Positions 45,223 through 53,790 of a stretch of 60,862 bases of DNA are shown here, one piece after another. The notes beneath the pieces are model-generated. The model was given only the letters and a program-made list of their open reading frames with translations. It had not been told where the DNA came from and did not search any database. Source of the DNA: CAZCZU01 sp964503475 (GTDB lineage: Bacteria; Pseudomonadota; Zetaproteobacteria; Mariprofundales; Mariprofundaceae); the NCBI GenBank assembly GCA_964503475.1, contig CAZCZU010000012.1, positions 1 to 60,862 of the forward strand, read 5' to 3'. Both the position numbers and the translations under genes were made by a program. How positions within the stretch are numbered: the stretch's first letter is position 1; every line of letters starts with the position of its first letter.

Positions 45223-47579
45223 CACTTACCTCCCCCAAGGCTTGCCATCGTTTCGCTGGAGAGATCACCAGCGACACCACGCTTGGCCACGAAAATTACA
45301 CCCGGCGCCACATCCTCTCGGGTACCGATATGGTAACGGTGATCGCCGGACGGTGTACGCACCTCGCACTCGCCCACACTGAGACCTGCTTCCGACAGGG
45401 TTTCCGGATGAACCAGCACATCGTCCAGCGCCTTCAACCGACCCGCCTCGCTGAGCAGGTTCGATGCACGCGCCCAGGCGCTTTCACGGTACATCGAGTA
45501 ACGACTGACGATATCGAGCGGCAACGCCGGCTTGATACCGGAAGGCAGTACGTCGGCATTACGGTTGCGGGACGGAAGCTTGCGGCAGTCGGACTTGGCC
45601 GAATCGCAGTTCCAGGCCGGCTCCATACCGGGCGCAAAACGCAGGATATGCTGACGCAATTCATCAATATTGATCGCCGGCACTTCCGAGCCCATGCCCT
45701 GGATCAGGCGCATCATCACCTTCCAGAGCGGACGCTCCTCACCCAGTGATTTCAGCGGATTTTTGGCCACGCGCACGCGGCCATCCATGTTCACAAAGCT
45801 ACCCTCAACCTCCGGGTAGGCGGCAGCCGGCAGCATCACCTCGGCGTATTCGCTGATCTGGCCGGAGATCGCGCCAACCTGGACCAGCGGCACCTTGCCC
45901 ATCGCAGCCTTGGCCTGCTGCGGGAAGAGACCATCGCCAAGCGGATCGCTGCCGATCAGCAGCAGGGCATCGAGCTCGCCACCGGCGGCAGCATCAAACA
46001 GTTCACCAACACCGGTACGGATGTCGCCGAATACGGCACGCAGCAGCTGCGCATTCATCCCCTCCGGAATCAGGTTGCGCCCGTCGCTGCCCTCTTCGCC
46101 GTGGCCAGCAGCACGCATGCACAAATCCAGACCATGGATCAGGGCCGCAGCATCCTCATGCGAACGAATCTCCTCGCCCACCAGCAGAGCACAGGAGTCG
46201 GCCAGCAGCGCATCGGCCAGCAGCTTGCCGGCTTCATGGCGCTCCTCGACCTTTGCCATCCACTTGTCCATGCCGGCAGCGCCCTTGCCCAGGTCGATCA
46301 GCTGCTGCATGGCGCGGGCAATTACGGCCGGCCAGTCGCGCGGACGGATCAGGGCATCCACCGTCGGCTCGGTGTTGGTACGGTAGTTCATGGCGCCGAT
46401 ACGGGTAAATGGCAGCCCGGCATTGATACGCTTGCGCAGCTGCTGCATCAGGATCGGCAGGCGCTGGCGCAGATCCGAGCCCAGCACGACCACCTGGTCG
46501 GCCTTCTCGATCTCGGCCGCCGTCATGGCAAAGCCCTCTTCAAAGGCAAACGGACGCATATCGCGGCGATGCAGGTCGAAGGCCACCTTGGCCTTCTCGA
46601 ATACGGCATCGTGCAACAGGCGAATCGCGGTCAGCCCCTCAACACTCCAGTCGGGCGAGAAGACGATACCGACTCGCTTGCCCTTCAGCAGCGATACGGC
46701 GCGGTCCACCGCTTCATCCCAGCTCACCTGCTCCATGGCATCCTTGTTACGCACCTGTGGCGAGAGGATGCGGCTGTCGGATCGGAAGGCATCGTAGACA
46801 TAACGACCGCGATCGCAGATCCACGGCTCGACACCGTTGCGGTCCGGACGAATACGGATCACCTCGTCGCCACGCGACTCGATGGTGATATCACAGCCCT
46901 GCGGACACTGGGTGCAGGTGCTGTTGTGACGGGTCACTTCCCACGGACGGGCAATGTCGTGCGACGGCTTGTCGAGCAGGGCACCGACCGGGCAGATGTC
47001 GGCCAGGTTACCGGAGAGTTCGGACTCCAGCGCCTCCTCCACGATACCGTCGATGCGCATGTGATCGCCACGGTTGAGCACACCCATATCGCCGGTGCCT
47101 GCCACCTCGTCGGCAAAGCGCACACAGCGGGTGCAGTGAATACAGCGGGTCATGCAGGTACTGATGAACGGACCGAGATCGTGATCGACAACGGCGCGCT
47201 TCACTTCGGTATAACGGCCCTGCGATGAGCCATGCTCAACGGCATAATCCTGCAGCTTGCAGCTGCCGCCCTGGTCGCAGACCGGGCAGTCGAGCGGATG
47301 GTGAATGAGCAGATACTCCATCACCATGGAGCGGTCCTTGGCCAGCGTGTCGGACTGGGTCGTGACCTTCATGCCCTCCGCTACCGGCGTACAGCAGGAG
47401 GCGGCCGGCTTGTTCCAGCCCTCCACCTCAACCAGGCACATGCGGCAGTTGGCCGCGACCGACAGTTCGGGGTGATAACAGAAATAGGGCACATCGGCAC
47501 CGTTCTGGCGACACGCCTCGAGAATGGAGGTGCCGGCCGGTACTGTTACTTCATTTTCATTGATATACAGCGTCGTCAT
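45222..47579 (-). CDS. nuoG: NADH-quinone oxidoreductase subunit G
   Basis: A 785-residue peripheral subunit with an N-terminal [2Fe-2S] domain (Cys in YFCYHPEL and NCRMCLVE) and [4Fe-4S] ligands in VCDQGGSC, TCMTRCIHCTRC and CTQCPQGC. The molybdopterin-like fold that follows has no obvious cofactor residues. ATG 47579 shares ATGA with the small upstream ORF, whose end contains the ribosome site AGGAAGG. Confidence 0.96.
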   Translation of the reverse strand: MTTLYINENEVTVPAGTSILEACRQNGADVPYFCYHPELSVAANCRMCLVEVEGWNKPAASCCTPVAEGMKVTTQSDTLAKDRSMVMEYLLIHHPLDCPVCDQGGSCKLQDYAVEHGSSQGRYTEVKRAVVDHDLGPFISTCMTRCIHCTRCVRFADEVAGTGDMGVLNRGDHMRIDGIVEEALESELSGNLADICPVGALLDKPSHDIARPWEVTRHNSTCTQCPQGCDITIESRGDEVIRIRPDRNGVEPWICDRGRYVYDAFRSDSRILSPQVRNKDAMEQVSWDEAVDRAVSLLKGKRVGIVFSPDWSVEGLTAIRLLHDAVFEKAKVAFDLHRRDMRPFAFEEGFAMTAAEIEKADQVVVLGSDLRQRLPILMQQLRKRINAGLPFTRIGAMNYRTNTEPTVDALIRPRDWPAVIARAMQQLIDLGKGAAGMDKWMAKVEERHEAGKLLADALLADSCALLVGEEIRSHEDAAALIHGLDLCMRAAGHGEEGSDGRNLIPEGMNAQLLRAVFGDIRTGVGELFDAAAGGELDALLLIGSDPLGDGLFPQQAKAAMGKVPLVQVGAISGQISEYAEVMLPAAAYPEVEGSFVNMDGRVRVAKNPLKSLGEERPLWKVMMRLIQGMGSEVPAINIDELRQHILRFAPGMEPAWNCDSAKSDCRKLPSRNRNADVLPSGIKPALPLDIVSRYSMYRESAWARASNLLSEAGRLKALDDVLVHPETLSEAGLSVGECEVRTPSGDHRYHIGTREDVAPGVIFVAKRGVAGDLSSETMASLGGGK

Positions 47580-47653
47580 GCCGCACCTTCCTGTACGGCA
47601 CCCTTACGGGCGCCCTGCGGGCGTGCAATGTGTGTGTCCATCGAAATTGTCAT
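47576..47653 (-). CDS. 25-codon ORF joining nuoF and nuoG
   Basis: Starts at ATG 47653, which overlaps the nuoF stop as ATGA, and ends at TGA 47578-47576, which overlaps the nuoG start as ATGA. It begins MTISMDTHIARPQG, is basic and has no hydrophobic segment. GGAG lies eight bases before its ATG, in the end of nuoF. Its own end carries the nuoG ribosome site. It could be a coupling leader rather than a functional peptide. Too short for ordinary gene callers. Confidence 0.5.
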   Translation of the reverse strand: MTISMDTHIARPQGARKGAVQEGAA

Positions 47654-48927
47654 GCGCTCTTCTCCACCAGACGTGCGCGCACTTCTTCCGGGAAGTGCTT
47701 GAGCAGCGACAGGATCGGTGCTGCCGCACCGTCTGCCAGCGCACAGATCGTCCTGCCAGCCATGTGCGTGGCAGCATCACGCATGACTTGCAGATCCTCT
47801 TCATGGCCCTTGCCGGACTCGACACGATTCATGATGCGTTCCAGCCAGCCGGTACCCTCGCGGCACGGCGTACACTGACCACACGACTCATGGGCGTAGA
47901 AGTGGGCCAGACGACGAGCGATGGCCACCACGTCGGCCGTCTCGTCCATGACGATCACGGCGCCGGAACCCAGCATGGAGCCCGCCTTGACCAGATCGTC
48001 GAAGGTGAGCGGAATATCGTAGTGCTCGGCTGTCAGCCACGGCGACGAAGAACCACCCGGAATCACCGCCTTCGGCACGGAACCGTGCTGCAGGCCACCG
48101 CAGTAATCCTCGATCAGGGTCTTCAGCGACGTGCCCATCGGCACCTCGTAGTTGCCCGGCTTGTTCACCTGACCCGAAACCGAAAAGATCTTCATGCCGG
48201 TGTTGTTGGGCTTGCCGATGGCGGCATGCCACTCGCCACCGTGCTTCAGGATGGCAGGAATCGTGGAGAGGGTCTCCACGTTGTTGACCACGGTCGGCGA
48301 GCGATAGAAGCCCTCGACAGCCGGGAACGGCGGCTTGAAGCGCGGGCGTCCCGGCTTGCCCTCGACCGATTCGATCAGGGCCGTCTCCTCGCCACAGATG
48401 TAGGCGCCGGCACCACGGTGCACGGTCAGGTCCATCGAATAACCGCTGCCGAGGATATTTTCGCCCAGCAGATTGGCCGCATAGGCCTCGCGGATCGCCT
48501 CATTCAGCACATTGGCCTCGTGCAGGAACTCACCGCGGATGTAGATATAGGCATCGCGCACACCGAGCGCGAAGCCGGCCATGATCATACCTTCGATCAG
48601 CAGATGCGGATCGAAGCGCATGATGTCGCGATCCTTGAAGGTGCCCGGTTCGCCCTCATCGGCATTGCACATCAGGTAGGTCGGTTTGCCGGTATTACGC
48701 GGCACGAACGACCATTTCAGGCCGGTCGGAAAGCCGGCACCACCGCGACCGCGCAGGCCGGAGGTCTTCACCTCATCGATGATCCTGTCGCTGTCGAACT
48801 CGCCCAGCACCGTCGGCAGGAAGCTGTAGGCGCCGTTGGCGCGCGCCACTTCCAGCTTGTTCTGGTCCGGAATATGGATGCGATCGAAACAGATCGCCTT
48901 CACCTGCTTGGGATCAGAAGGAATCAC
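47650..48927 (-). CDS. nuoF: NADH-quinone oxidoreductase subunit F
   Basis: A 425-residue NADH-oxidising subunit with an NADH/FMN domain (GRGGAGFPTGLKWSF) and a C-terminal [4Fe-4S] site (ESCGQCTPCREG plus a later Cys). It starts at GTG 48927, overlapping nuoE by 4 nt. Confidence 0.97.
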   Translation of the reverse strand: MIPSDPKQVKAICFDRIHIPDQNKLEVARANGAYSFLPTVLGEFDSDRIIDEVKTSGLRGRGGAGFPTGLKWSFVPRNTGKPTYLMCNADEGEPGTFKDRDIMRFDPHLLIEGMIMAGFALGVRDAYIYIRGEFLHEANVLNEAIREAYAANLLGENILGSGYSMDLTVHRGAGAYICGEETALIESVEGKPGRPRFKPPFPAVEGFYRSPTVVNNVETLSTIPAILKHGGEWHAAIGKPNNTGMKIFSVSGQVNKPGNYEVPMGTSLKTLIEDYCGGLQHGSVPKAVIPGGSSSPWLTAEHYDIPLTFDDLVKAGSMLGSGAVIVMDETADVVAIARRLAHFYAHESCGQCTPCREGTGWLERIMNRVESGKGHEEDLQVMRDAATHMAGRTICALADGAAAPILSLLKHFPEEVRARLVEKSA

Positions 48928-49427
48928 TTCTCACCTCCTTCCGCACGCGCCTTGGCGATGAAGGCATCGATATGGGCCGCATCGACCTTCTCATGATATT
49001 CATTATTGATCTGCACGACCGGCGCGCCACCGCAGGCACCGGCACACTCGACCTCGGTGACTGTGAACAGGCCATCGGCCGTGGTCTCGCCCAGCTTGAT
49101 ACCGAGCGAATCGCACATGTGCTTCACCAGCGCATCGGCACCGTTGAGCATGCAGCCGGCATTGGTACACACCTCCAGCAGATAGCTGCCGCAGGGCTTC
49201 TCGCGGAACATGGTGTAGAAGGTGACCACTTCGCGCACCTGCATCAGGCGCACATCGAGCAGATCGCCCACCATCTGCTGCACCGGCAGCGACAGGTAGC
49301 CGAAATCCTCCTGAGCCATGTGCAGCACCGGCAACAGGGCCGAGCGCGGTTCCGGATAACGCTTCACCAGCTCGGCGATCTCGTTCAGGCGTGCCTCGCT
49401 GAAACGGGGCTGTTCTGCAGCACTCAT
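48924..49427 (-). CDS. nuoE: NADH-quinone oxidoreductase subunit E
   Basis: A 167-residue thioredoxin-fold subunit with one [2Fe-2S] cluster; Cys ligands are in EVCTNAGCMLNG and ECAGACGGAP. It overlaps nuoD and nuoF by 4 nt each. Confidence 0.96.
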   Translation of the reverse strand: MSAAEQPRFSEARLNEIAELVKRYPEPRSALLPVLHMAQEDFGYLSLPVQQMVGDLLDVRLMQVREVVTFYTMFREKPCGSYLLEVCTNAGCMLNGADALVKHMCDSLGIKLGETTADGLFTVTEVECAGACGGAPVVQINNEYHEKVDAAHIDAFIAKARAEGGEK

Positions 49428-50602
49428 CGATCCACCTCACCAAACACGATGTCCTGGGTACCGAGGATGGTGACCACGTCGGCGATCATGTGACCGCGGC
49501 ACATGTAATCCAGCGCCTCGATATGGGCAAAGCCCGGTGCACGCACCTTCATGCGGTACGGCTTGTTGGAGCCGTCGGACATCAGGAACACCGCAAACTC
49601 ACCCTTCGGATGCTCGACCGCCGCATACACCTCGCCTTCCGGCACATGGTAGCCTTCGGAGAAGTACTTGAAGTGGTGAATCAGCGCTTCCATATCGCTC
49701 TTCATGGCCGCGCGCGGCGGGCTGGTCAACTTGTAATCGTCGACACGCACCGGCCCCGGATTCTGCTCCAGCCACTCGATACACTGGCGGATAATCTCGT
49801 TGGACTGGCGCATCTCCTCGACACGCACCAGATAGCGGTCGTAGGTATCGCCGGTCGCTCCAACCGGAATCTCGAAGTCGAGCTTGTCATAGACATCATA
49901 CGGCTGGTTCTTACGCAGGTCCCAGGCCACGCCGGAGCCGCGGATCATCGGACCGGTAAAGCCCCAGGCCAGGGCCGCATCCTTATCAACAATGCCGACA
50001 TCGACAGTACGCTGTTTCCAGATTCGGTTCTCGGTCAGCAGGGTCTCGTACTCATCGACATAACCCGGGAAGGTGTCGGTAAAGCCCTTGATCTTCTCCA
50101 GCAGCCCTTCCGGCAGATCCTTGGTCACGCCGCCCGGACGGAAGTAGGCAGCATGCATGCGCGCGCCGCTCACCTCTTCGTAGAAATCGAAGATATCCTC
50201 ACGCTCACGGAAGCAGTAAAGGAAGACGGTCATCGCACCGATATCGAGGGCATGCGCGCCCAGCCACAGGGTGTGATTCAGAATGCGGGTCAGCTCAGCA
50301 AACATCACGCGGATGTACTGGGCCCGTTCCGGCGGCGTAATGCCGAGCAGACGCTCGACAGCCAGGGCATAGGCGTGCTCGTTGGCCATCATCGACACAT
50401 AGTCGAAACGATCGAAGTAAGGCACGTTCTGCAGGTAAGTCTTGTACTCGAACAGCTTCTCGGTACCGCGATGCAGCAGGCCGATATGCGGCTCCGCACG
50501 CTCGACGACCTCGCCATCCAGCTCCAGAACCAGGCGCAGCACACCATGGGCGGAGGGATGCTGCGGACCGAAGTTCAGGGTGTAGTTCTTAATCTCAGCC
50601 AC
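49424..50602 (-). CDS. nuoD: NADH-quinone oxidoreductase subunit D
   Basis: A 392-residue 49-kDa-type subunit lining the quinone cavity: FGPQHPSAHGVLRLVLELDG and IGLLHRGTEKLFEYKT are conserved. It is separate from nuoC, unlike the fused enterobacterial gene. The start is GTG 50602, overlapping nuoC by 8 nt. Confidence 0.97.
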   Translation of the reverse strand: MAEIKNYTLNFGPQHPSAHGVLRLVLELDGEVVERAEPHIGLLHRGTEKLFEYKTYLQNVPYFDRFDYVSMMANEHAYALAVERLLGITPPERAQYIRVMFAELTRILNHTLWLGAHALDIGAMTVFLYCFREREDIFDFYEEVSGARMHAAYFRPGGVTKDLPEGLLEKIKGFTDTFPGYVDEYETLLTENRIWKQRTVDVGIVDKDAALAWGFTGPMIRGSGVAWDLRKNQPYDVYDKLDFEIPVGATGDTYDRYLVRVEEMRQSNEIIRQCIEWLEQNPGPVRVDDYKLTSPPRAAMKSDMEALIHHFKYFSEGYHVPEGEVYAAVEHPKGEFAVFLMSDGSNKPYRMKVRAPGFAHIEALDYMCRGHMIADVVTILGTQDIVFGEVDR

Positions 50603-51194
50603 GATCCACCCCCGGCCAGCTCTTCGGAATCAGCACGCGGTTCTCCAGCTTGTTCGGACGGTAGACACAGCGCCACTGCGTCTCGTCGAAGAACATCTCC
50701 ACCCGACCGACAAGCGGGAAATCCTTGCGCAGCGGATAGCCCTCGAAACCGTAATCGGTCAGCAGGCGGCGCAGGTCCGGATGATGATTGAAGATAATGC
50801 CGTACATATCGAATGCTTCGCGCTCGAACCAGTTGGCTGTCGGCCACACCTCGGTCACCGACTCGACCAGGTCGCGCTCATTGACACAAACCTTCAGTCG
50901 CAGGCGACGGTTGTGTTTCACCGACAACAGGTTGTAAACGACATGAAAACGGGCATCGCCCTCATTGAAGGAGGGGTGCTCGATCATATCGACACCGCAC
51001 AGATCCATGATCTGCTCGAAATCACACTCATCCTTCAGAAAGTGGCACGCCTCGACGATCACTGATCGATCCAGCACCACGACAGGGCAGTCGATCCCCT
51101 CAACAACGGACACCACCGCTTCGCCGAAACGCTCGCGCAGCCCCTCGATTTCCGGCAGCTCGCGCTGCTTCTCTTCCATCACCTGCTCGCTCAT
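50595..51194 (-). CDS. nuoC: NADH-quinone oxidoreductase subunit C
   Basis: A 199-residue 30-kDa-type subunit. EREAFDMYGIIFNHHPDLRR and GYPLRKDFPL are the family signatures. Six bases separate it from nuoB and it overlaps nuoD. Confidence 0.96.
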   Translation of the reverse strand: MSEQVMEEKQRELPEIEGLRERFGEAVVSVVEGIDCPVVVLDRSVIVEACHFLKDECDFEQIMDLCGVDMIEHPSFNEGDARFHVVYNLLSVKHNRRLRLKVCVNERDLVESVTEVWPTANWFEREAFDMYGIIFNHHPDLRRLLTDYGFEGYPLRKDFPLVGRVEMFFDETQWRCVYRPNKLENRVLIPKSWPGVDRG

Positions 51195-51200
51195 ATCAAA

Positions 51201-51677
51201 TCACCGCGCAATCGTATTCGTGCGTTTGATTTTTTCCTGCAGCTGGATAAAACCATACAGCAGGGCCTCGGCAGTCGGAGGACAACCCGGCACGTAGATA
51301 TCCACCGGCACAATGCGGTCGCAACCGCGCGTGACAGCATAGGAGTAGTGGTAGTAGCCACCGCCATTGGCGCAGGAGCCCATCGAGATCACCCAGCGAG
51401 GCTCGGCCATCTGGTCATACACCTTGCGCAGGGCCGGCGCCATTTTGTTGACCAGCGTACCGGCCACCACCATCACGTCCGACTGACGCGGGCTCGGCCG
51501 GAACACGATACCGAAACGGTCAAGATCGTAACGGGCAGCACCGGCATGCATCATCTCGACAGCGCAGCAGGCCAGACCGAAGGTCATCGGCCACAGCGAA
51601 CCGGTACGAGCCCAGTTGATCAGCTTGTCTGCATTTGTCGTAATGAAGCCCTTTTCGAGAATGCCTTCTATTCCCAT
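51201..51677 (-). CDS. nuoB: NADH-quinone oxidoreductase subunit B
   Basis: A 158-residue subunit holding terminal cluster N2 near the quinone. The ligands are the tandem Cys in GLACCAVEMM, plus SMGSCANGGG and VPGCPPTAEAL. It overlaps nuoA by 10 nt. Confidence 0.97.
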   Translation of the reverse strand: MGIEGILEKGFITTNADKLINWARTGSLWPMTFGLACCAVEMMHAGAARYDLDRFGIVFRPSPRQSDVMVVAGTLVNKMAPALRKVYDQMAEPRWVISMGSCANGGGYYHYSYAVTRGCDRIVPVDIYVPGCPPTAEALLYGFIQLQEKIKRTNTIAR

Positions 51678-52039
51678 TGCAAGGCCCCCTTGTTCCAGGC
51701 ATAGATATAGCCGACCAGCAGGATAATCAGGAACAGCATCATCTCAATGAAGCCGAAAATGCCGATCTGATCCAGCACGACAGCCCACGGAAAGAGAAAA
51801 GCCGTCTCAAGGTCGAAAATTACAAACAGGATGGCCACGAGATAGAAACGCACGTCGAAATGCATGCGCGCATCCTCGAAAGCCTCAAAACCACACTCAT
51901 ACGCCGAAAGCTTCTCATCATCCGGCTTTTGCTCGGCCAGCAAAACGGTCAGCACCAGAGGCGCCGCTCCCATTGCCAGGGCAATCAGAATGAAAACAAA
52001 AATAGGCGCATACTCATTGGCCAGGTACGCAGCACCCAT
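51668..52039 (-). CDS. nuoA: NADH-quinone oxidoreductase subunit A
   Basis: A 123-residue three-helix membrane subunit with YECGFEAFEDARMHFDVRFY as the conserved loop. It is the first gene of the complex I operon and follows GGGGAGG. In an iron oxidiser the enzyme would be expected to run in reverse to make NADH. That is an inference from the possible taxonomy only. Confidence 0.95.
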   Translation of the reverse strand: MGAAYLANEYAPIFVFILIALAMGAAPLVLTVLLAEQKPDDEKLSAYECGFEAFEDARMHFDVRFYLVAILFVIFDLETAFLFPWAVVLDQIGIFGFIEMMLFLIILLVGYIYAWNKGALQWE

Positions 52040-52597
52040 GTCGACCCTCCCCGTTTAATTAGCATAACCTCGCCGGGAGCTTCCCATTGCCCTCGGCGGC
52101 GCACAAGGGGCGCGTTGCTACCACCCGAAAAAGACGGGTGTCAAGCAGAACGCCCCCGAAATTAACCCTATACAGTGTAAGGCACATAGCCCCTCAAGGC
52201 CTGTATCGGAACGGTCAAACAGCGATGCGACTCCGTCGCGCCATTTCACCGATCGGTAACTGTAGCTAGCGCAAATAGACTAGGCAACCTTCCGACCCAT
52301 AGCCATTTTCCACCCATGGATATTGTGGTTTTTGTGTGTTTTGATCGAACTCAAGCGTGAAGGCTTTGATTGTTTGGGGCTAAGTCTTTCCCATGAAAAG
52401 GAAAATGAGCCCGCTGATTTGGAGGCGGAGAGATATGACGCAGGGCCTCCCTGCAGGCAACCATATGGCCGTCCAGATGGGCTTCCCTCTCCTTTTATGG
52501 CTCCGGCCGCACTTTGTGAATGGCTCGGATGAGGAAAATCAGGAAAGAAACAACCGCCCAGGCGTTCAAACATTGCCTAGAGGCGGCGGGATTACCC
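52040..52597. other. Upstream region of the nuo operon, with a candidate promoter
   Basis: No gene I can support. On the minus strand, TTGACA (52144-52139) is followed by an 18-nt spacer occupied by the inverted repeat CACCCG/CGGGTG (52122-52140) and by TAGCAA as a weak -10, about 75 bp before nuoA. Several 60-107 codon frames on both strands between 52280 and 52597 lack ribosome sites and recognisable domains; they may be remnants. Confidence 0.3.
52580..52593 (-). repeat. Partial duplicate of the ssrA 3' end (possible att scar)
   Basis: The 14 bases gaggcggcgggatt at 52580-52593 repeat exactly those at 52756-52769, which encode part of the T arm and acceptor stem of tmRNA. The ssrA 3' end is a favoured integration site for islands. 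The 160 bp between copies contain no integrase. It may be the scar of a lost element or chance in GC-rich DNA. Confidence 0.4.
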
Positions 52598-52672
52598 GGG
52601 GCTCCTGCCCCTCGCCCCTTCGGGGTCGTCGGTACGAGGCACCGGCGCTGCCATCGGCACTCCTGCCGATGG
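52598..52672 (-). repeat. Hairpin cluster next to ssrA, possibly a degenerate member of the repeat family
   Basis: Read on the minus strand, hairpins with AGGA in the loop occur at 52651-52672 (stem ccatcggc/gccgatgg) and 52598-52611 (stem ggggc/gcccc). A third GC hairpin lies between them at 52614-52625. M1 and the tail sequence of copies A-E are missing, so membership is tentative. Confidence 0.3.
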
Positions 52673-52705
52673 CTCGAACCCATGAGGAGTACTCACACGG
52701 ACACG

Positions 52706-52757
52706 TCCACCAATAACAAAAGGGCCACCCGAAGGCGGCCCTTTTGTTATTGGTGGA
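52706..52757 (-). terminator. Terminator of ssrA inside a 21-bp perfect inverted repeat
   Basis: A GC-rich core with a UUCG tetraloop is followed on the minus strand by TTTTGTTATT. The pairing extends to 21 bp (52706-52726 with 52737-52757) and reaches into the last seven nucleotides of the mature tmRNA. It would also work in the plus direction. Confidence 0.8.
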
Positions 52758-53100
52758 GGCGGCGGGATTCGAACCCACGTCCGAAAACCATCAGCCAGTG
52801 GCTCTACATGTTTATTCCGTTCAAACAGCACCCTTCGGAAACTGAACGGACAAAGCGCCCAAAGGGTCGATTCGTTACTTTTTAACCTCCGGCGTCACGA
52901 GTCTCCAACTCCGAATGGCGATCTCATCTGTTTGGCCCCGGATACTCAAGCGATGAGCAACTCAAGTGCGGGGTAACTTACGCAGCGTAAGCTAGTTCTA
53001 CGTCGTCGTTGGCAATTAATGCCGTTGGCCTGGGTAACGGGCGGTGCCTGCCCGACATGCACCAAAGGGTTCAGCATTTCCGTCGATACCGGTCGCCCCC
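52751..53100 (-). ncRNA. ssrA: Transfer-messenger RNA (tmRNA)
   Basis: A one-piece tmRNA of 350 nt that rescues stalled ribosomes. The 5' end GGGGGCGACCGG pairs with the 3' end CGCCTCC before ACCA, forming a 7-bp acceptor stem. The 3' part has the tRNA-like T arm (GGGTTCGAATCCC). The tag frame runs from the GCC resume codon at 53013 to TAA at 52978 and reads ANDDVELAYAA, ending in the protease-recognised Ala-Ala. SmpB is not in the window. Confidence 0.95.
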
Positions 53101-53113
53101 ATTGGAAGTTGAC

Positions 53114-53142
53114 ATAATATTCCTATTTCCGGCAGGAGACAA
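53114..53142 (-). promoter_or_regulatory. Promoter of ssrA
   Basis: On the minus strand, -35 TTGTCT (53142-53137) and -10 TATTAT (53119-53114) are separated by exactly 17 nt. The -10 lies 13 nt before the mature 5' end. Confidence 0.75.
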
Positions 53143-53146
53143 GAGG

Positions 53147-53728
53147 TCAGTAGCGGTGCGTCAGCTGCTCCAGACGCTTCCAGCATTCGGGATGGAACAC
53201 CTCGACCACCAGCGCCCGCGTACCCGATGGCGAACGCAGTACCGAACGCCGCCCCCAGCGCCCCGCATGCAGCCCTTCGCCCTCCAGCCTGACCACGCTG
53301 AGATCAGAGCGGGAGAGCGACAGGCCACGGTCGAGCAACAGATTGGCCAGCGGCAGGCGTCCCTCCTGCAGCTCGTCCATCAAATCGGCAGGCAGGCTAT
53401 CCAGCGGCAGGACCGACTCGGCATCGTACATGACCGAGTTGCGATGCAGCAACGACACCTGGCGACGCAGTGCGGGAGTCCCGGCAAGACAATCGAGCAG
53501 CGTGGCTTCAAATGGCTTGGCCCGGTCGACAAACTGGTCGTGCAGTCGCACGGACAGGCGCATGCCGTAACGGCGCTCCAGAAAACGGGTCAGCGACGAT
53601 CCGGTAACGGTCAGCACTGCGGCCATATCCCGCGATGCACCCGCTTCATCCGGCCGCCAGTCGCGCACCAGCTGCCAAGGCTCTCCTTCGAGGCTTCCGA
53701 AAAACATGCACGCATCATGGGCACGCAA
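53147..53728 (-). CDS. ubiC: Chorismate--pyruvate lyase family protein (UbiC-like)
   Basis: Up to 193 residues. UbiC-type features are RVRLHDQF-like central strands, LPLANLLLDRGLSLSRSDLSV and a C-terminal GRRSVLRSPSG...LVVEVFHPE. UbiC makes 4-hydroxybenzoate from chorismate for ubiquinone, the electron acceptor of complex I. The start is unclear: ATG 53728 or ATG 53707, neither with a good ribosome site. It is divergent from rsmE with only 62 bp between them. Confidence 0.7.
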   Translation of the reverse strand: MRAHDACMFFGSLEGEPWQLVRDWRPDEAGASRDMAAVLTVTGSSLTRFLERRYGMRLSVRLHDQFVDRAKPFEATLLDCLAGTPALRRQVSLLHRNSVMYDAESVLPLDSLPADLMDELQEGRLPLANLLLDRGLSLSRSDLSVVRLEGEGLHAGRWGRRSVLRSPSGTRALVVEVFHPECWKRLEQLTHRY

Positions 53729-53790
53729 CTGCGCCGGTCAAGCTTCACGCCACACTTGCGCCCGCACCCGCTTTCGGGCCAAATCTGCCC

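Noticed and set aside
52665..52710. tRNA-like words (GGACGTGTCC and GGGTTCGAGCC on the minus strand) downstream of ssrA
   Set aside because: A proper T stem and acceptor stem cannot be formed; at best this is a remnant.
52592..52831. Minus-strand frame overlapping the tmRNA 3' end
   Set aside because: It reads through the tmRNA tRNA-like domain and its terminator, so it is not a gene.
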